Assembly: GCA_949316495.1 (NCBI GenBank)
Contig: OX439004.1
Location: 12,932,536-12,996,535 of the forward strand
Direction: 5' to 3'
DNA from: Amphiduros pacificus
Lineage: Eukaryota; Annelida; Polychaeta; Phyllodocida; Hesionidae
DNA length: 64,000 nucleotides
Shown: in pieces, positions 62,445-64,000 of the stretch
Numbering within the stretch: the first letter of the stretch is position 1
Layout of the letters: each line of letters begins with the position of its first letter
Program-made: the position numbers and the translations under genes
The notes under the pieces: generated by a model
What the model was told of the DNA's origin: nothing
Database searches by the model: none
Seen by the model: only the letters and a program-made list of their open reading frames with translations

Positions 62445-64000
62445 GGGCCTAATAATAATAATAATAATAATAAATTTCTATAGCGCTATTTCAGACAAAG
62501 TCTGCTCATGGCGCTTGCGTAAGTAATGTTCTCTAAATAAATGAGTCTTTAGTTGTTTTTTAAAACATTCTATCGTATTGCAGTTTTTCACCATATGGGG
62601 CAGGGCATTCCATACTTTCGGTGCATATGCTGAAAAAGCTCTATCACCATATGTTTTTAGATTAGTTTTAGGAATTATATACTCATTTTTTTGAGCCGAC
62701 CTAAGATTTTTATCACTCGTTTTTATTTCCAGTAGATTAATTAGGTACTCTGGTGCCATACCATTCTGAATTTTCCAAGTGAGGAGTGCAATTTTAAAAT
62801 CAATTCTAGCCTCAACAGGCAACCAATGCAACTCCATCAGTTTTTCCGAGATATGGTCCCTCCTATCTAATTTCCCTACTACTCTTGCTGCCGCATTCTG
62901 CAGTTTTTGGAGCTTTGCCAGTTCACATCTGGGCATGCCAGCCAGTAGAGAATTTCCATAGTCCAGTGCAGAACTAATAAATGCATGAGCCAATGTATTA
63001 GAAGTTTTTTCATCGATGCAGCTTCTAATTCTCGACAAGTTTTTCAGATGATAATAACCATTTTTACATATTTTCCTAATTTGAGCCTTCATTGACATCT
63101 CCTGATCAATGAGGATACCTAAATCCTTAACTTTACATGACCTTAGTATATCAGAGGATCCAACCCTAATCTTCGGGGGGATGTTATTATTTTTAATGTC
63201 CCTTTTCTTTCCGCATATCAGCATTTCAGTTTTTGCATCATTTAGCTTCATCTTATTTTTGAGAAGAAAATTTCTAATTTCATCAATACATTTTTCCATT
63301 TCATTAGTAGATGATTTTATTTCTGATGGTGATTTCGGGTCGAAGCTAATGTAAATCTGAGTATCATCTGCATAAACATGGTGTTTCAAACCATATTTAT
63401 CAATTATGTCTGCTAGGGGTTCCATATATGCAGTAAATAGGATAGGGCCCAACACTGACCCCTGGGGCACTCCATATCTAATTTCCATATTCATTGATCT
63501 ATCACCATCTATCGTGACACATTGCTTTCTGCCAGGTAGATAGGATTTGAACCATTTCAGTGCTACTCCACCAATACCACATCTTTTCTCCAGCCTGTTT
63601 AGTAATATACCATGATCAATTGTATCAAAGGCCGCTGATAGGTCCAGTAGTATAAGCATTACCGTATTCCCATTATCGATGTCCATCAGTATATCATTTT
63701 GTACTTTCAGGAGTGCAGTTTCAGTACTATGAAATTCTCTATATGCTGACTGAAACATGCTTCTAATGTCATTTAGTACAAGATGTCCAACAAATTGTTT
63801 AGCCACTGCTCTCTCAATTAGTTTCGAGAGATAGGAGAGATTAGATACCGGTCTGTAGTTTTTCTTAATGAGTTCTAACCCTAATTTTTTTATTAATGGT
63901 CTTATAATTGCCTCCTTCAAACTATCTGGCATGTTTCCCAGTGTAATAGATTTATTAATGATTTCGGTAATTAATGGTAATAAATTCTCTAGACATTCGT
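62445..64000 (-). mobile_element. CR1/L2-type LINE, 3' half, running off the right edge
   Basis: On the - strand the element ends with GCGCTATAGAAATTT and an (ATT)n tail (62448-62472 on +). These are almost the same terminal sequences as the + strand LINE at 18.9-24.4 kb, so both belong to related lineages. The coding frame is open from the window edge to 62478. Confidence 0.88.
62478..64000 (-). CDS. LINE ORF2, reverse-transcriptase part (incomplete at window edge)
   Basis: The frame is open through the right edge. In-frame residues before the first ATG at 63932 read ECLENLLPLITEIINKSITL, so that ATG is internal and not the start. RT motifs are YRPVSNL, FQSAYREFHSTETALL, LDLSAAFDTIDH, GVPQGSVLGP and an intact YADDTQIYI. 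The conserved C terminus has ALDYGNSLLAGMP, VWNALPHMVK and FKKQLKTHLF, and the ORF ends within the 3' terminal sequence. In contrast to the 20.7-kb copy, the catalytic aspartates are preserved. The endonuclease part lies outside the window. Confidence 0.9.
   Translation of the reverse strand, partial: ECLENLLPLITEIINKSITLGNMPDSLKEAIIRPLIKKLGLELIKKNYRPVSNLSYLSKLIERAVAKQFVGHLVLNDIRSMFQSAYREFHSTETALLKVQNDILMDIDNGNTVMLILLDLSAAFDTIDHGILLNRLEKRCGIGGVALKWFKSYLPGRKQCVTIDGDRSMNMEIRYGVPQGSVLGPILFTAYMEPLADIIDKYGLKHHVYADDTQIYISFDPKSPSEIKSSTNEMEKCIDEIRNFLLKNKMKLNDAKTEMLICGKKRDIKNNNIPPKIRVGSSDILRSCKVKDLGILIDQEMSMKAQIRKICKNGYYHLKNLSRIRSCIDEKTSNTLAHAFISSALDYGNSLLAGMPRCELAKLQKLQNAAARVVGKLDRRDHISEKLMELHWLPVEARIDFKIALLTWKIQNGMAPEYLINLLEIKTSDKNLRSAQKNEYIIPKTNLKTYGDRAFSAYAPKVWNALPHMVKNCNTIECFKKQLKTHLFREHYLRKRHEQTLSEIAL

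Overview
This is animal nuclear DNA: AT-rich, intron-rich, full of minisatellites, SINEs, non-LTR retrotransposons and inverted-repeat DNA elements, with only a few protein-coding loci. All identifiable host genes lie on the + strand. The mix of CR1/L2-type LINEs, tRNA-derived SINEs, scattered TGACCTTGA/TCAAGGTCA-type repeats and a WRN-type RecQ helicase without an exonuclease domain fits a marine invertebrate. A lophotrochozoan, perhaps a mollusc, is my best guess, at low confidence.

Layout. From 1 to about 16.5 kb there is no gene I can support. The stretch is dominated by tandem arrays (units of 30, 12-24, 42, 21, 18, 2, about 30, about 60, 37 and 69 bp), plus a 634-bp hAT-like element sitting in the end of a SINE. 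A possible TATA-less promoter with a first-exon splice donor lies on the - strand near 16.5 kb. From about 17.6 to 25.1 kb there are remnants of an old - strand LINE and a much younger + strand CR1/L2-type LINE (ORF2 20709-24359). The 5' part of the young LINE carries a dimeric inverted-repeat transposon flanked by a 9-bp duplication. From 25290 to 26417 there is a 1.1-kb terminal-inverted-repeat element with an open frame of unknown function.

From 28637 to 43885 lies a complete 24-exon WRN (RecQ family) helicase gene. All exon junctions join in phase, giving about 1130 residues. The ATPase/helicase core, RecQ zinc site, winged helix, HRDC domain and C-terminal basic tail are present. No exonuclease domain is visible. 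Its introns hold minisatellites, small inverted-repeat elements, a 2.1-kb palindromic cluster, and a tandem array that copies the end of exon 2 with its 5' splice site eight times.

From 48229 to 61246 there is a cluster of three paralogous genes, all on +, for secreted or surface proteins built of six-cysteine VWC-like modules. Each has a tiny signal-peptide exon, a phase-1 intron and one large exon with 3, 4 and 12 modules respectively, ending in a hydrophobic tail. The three probably arose by local duplication. They have since diverged through module gain in the third and an internal deletion in the first. The right edge (62445-64000) is the 3' half of another CR1/L2-type LINE on the - strand that runs out of the window.

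Nothing here forms an operon-like system. The most unusual structures are the duplicated splice-site arrays beside WRN exon 2 and beside the second VWC gene's exon 2, the dimeric 9-bp-duplication element, and the scrambled ORF-bearing inverted-repeat element.
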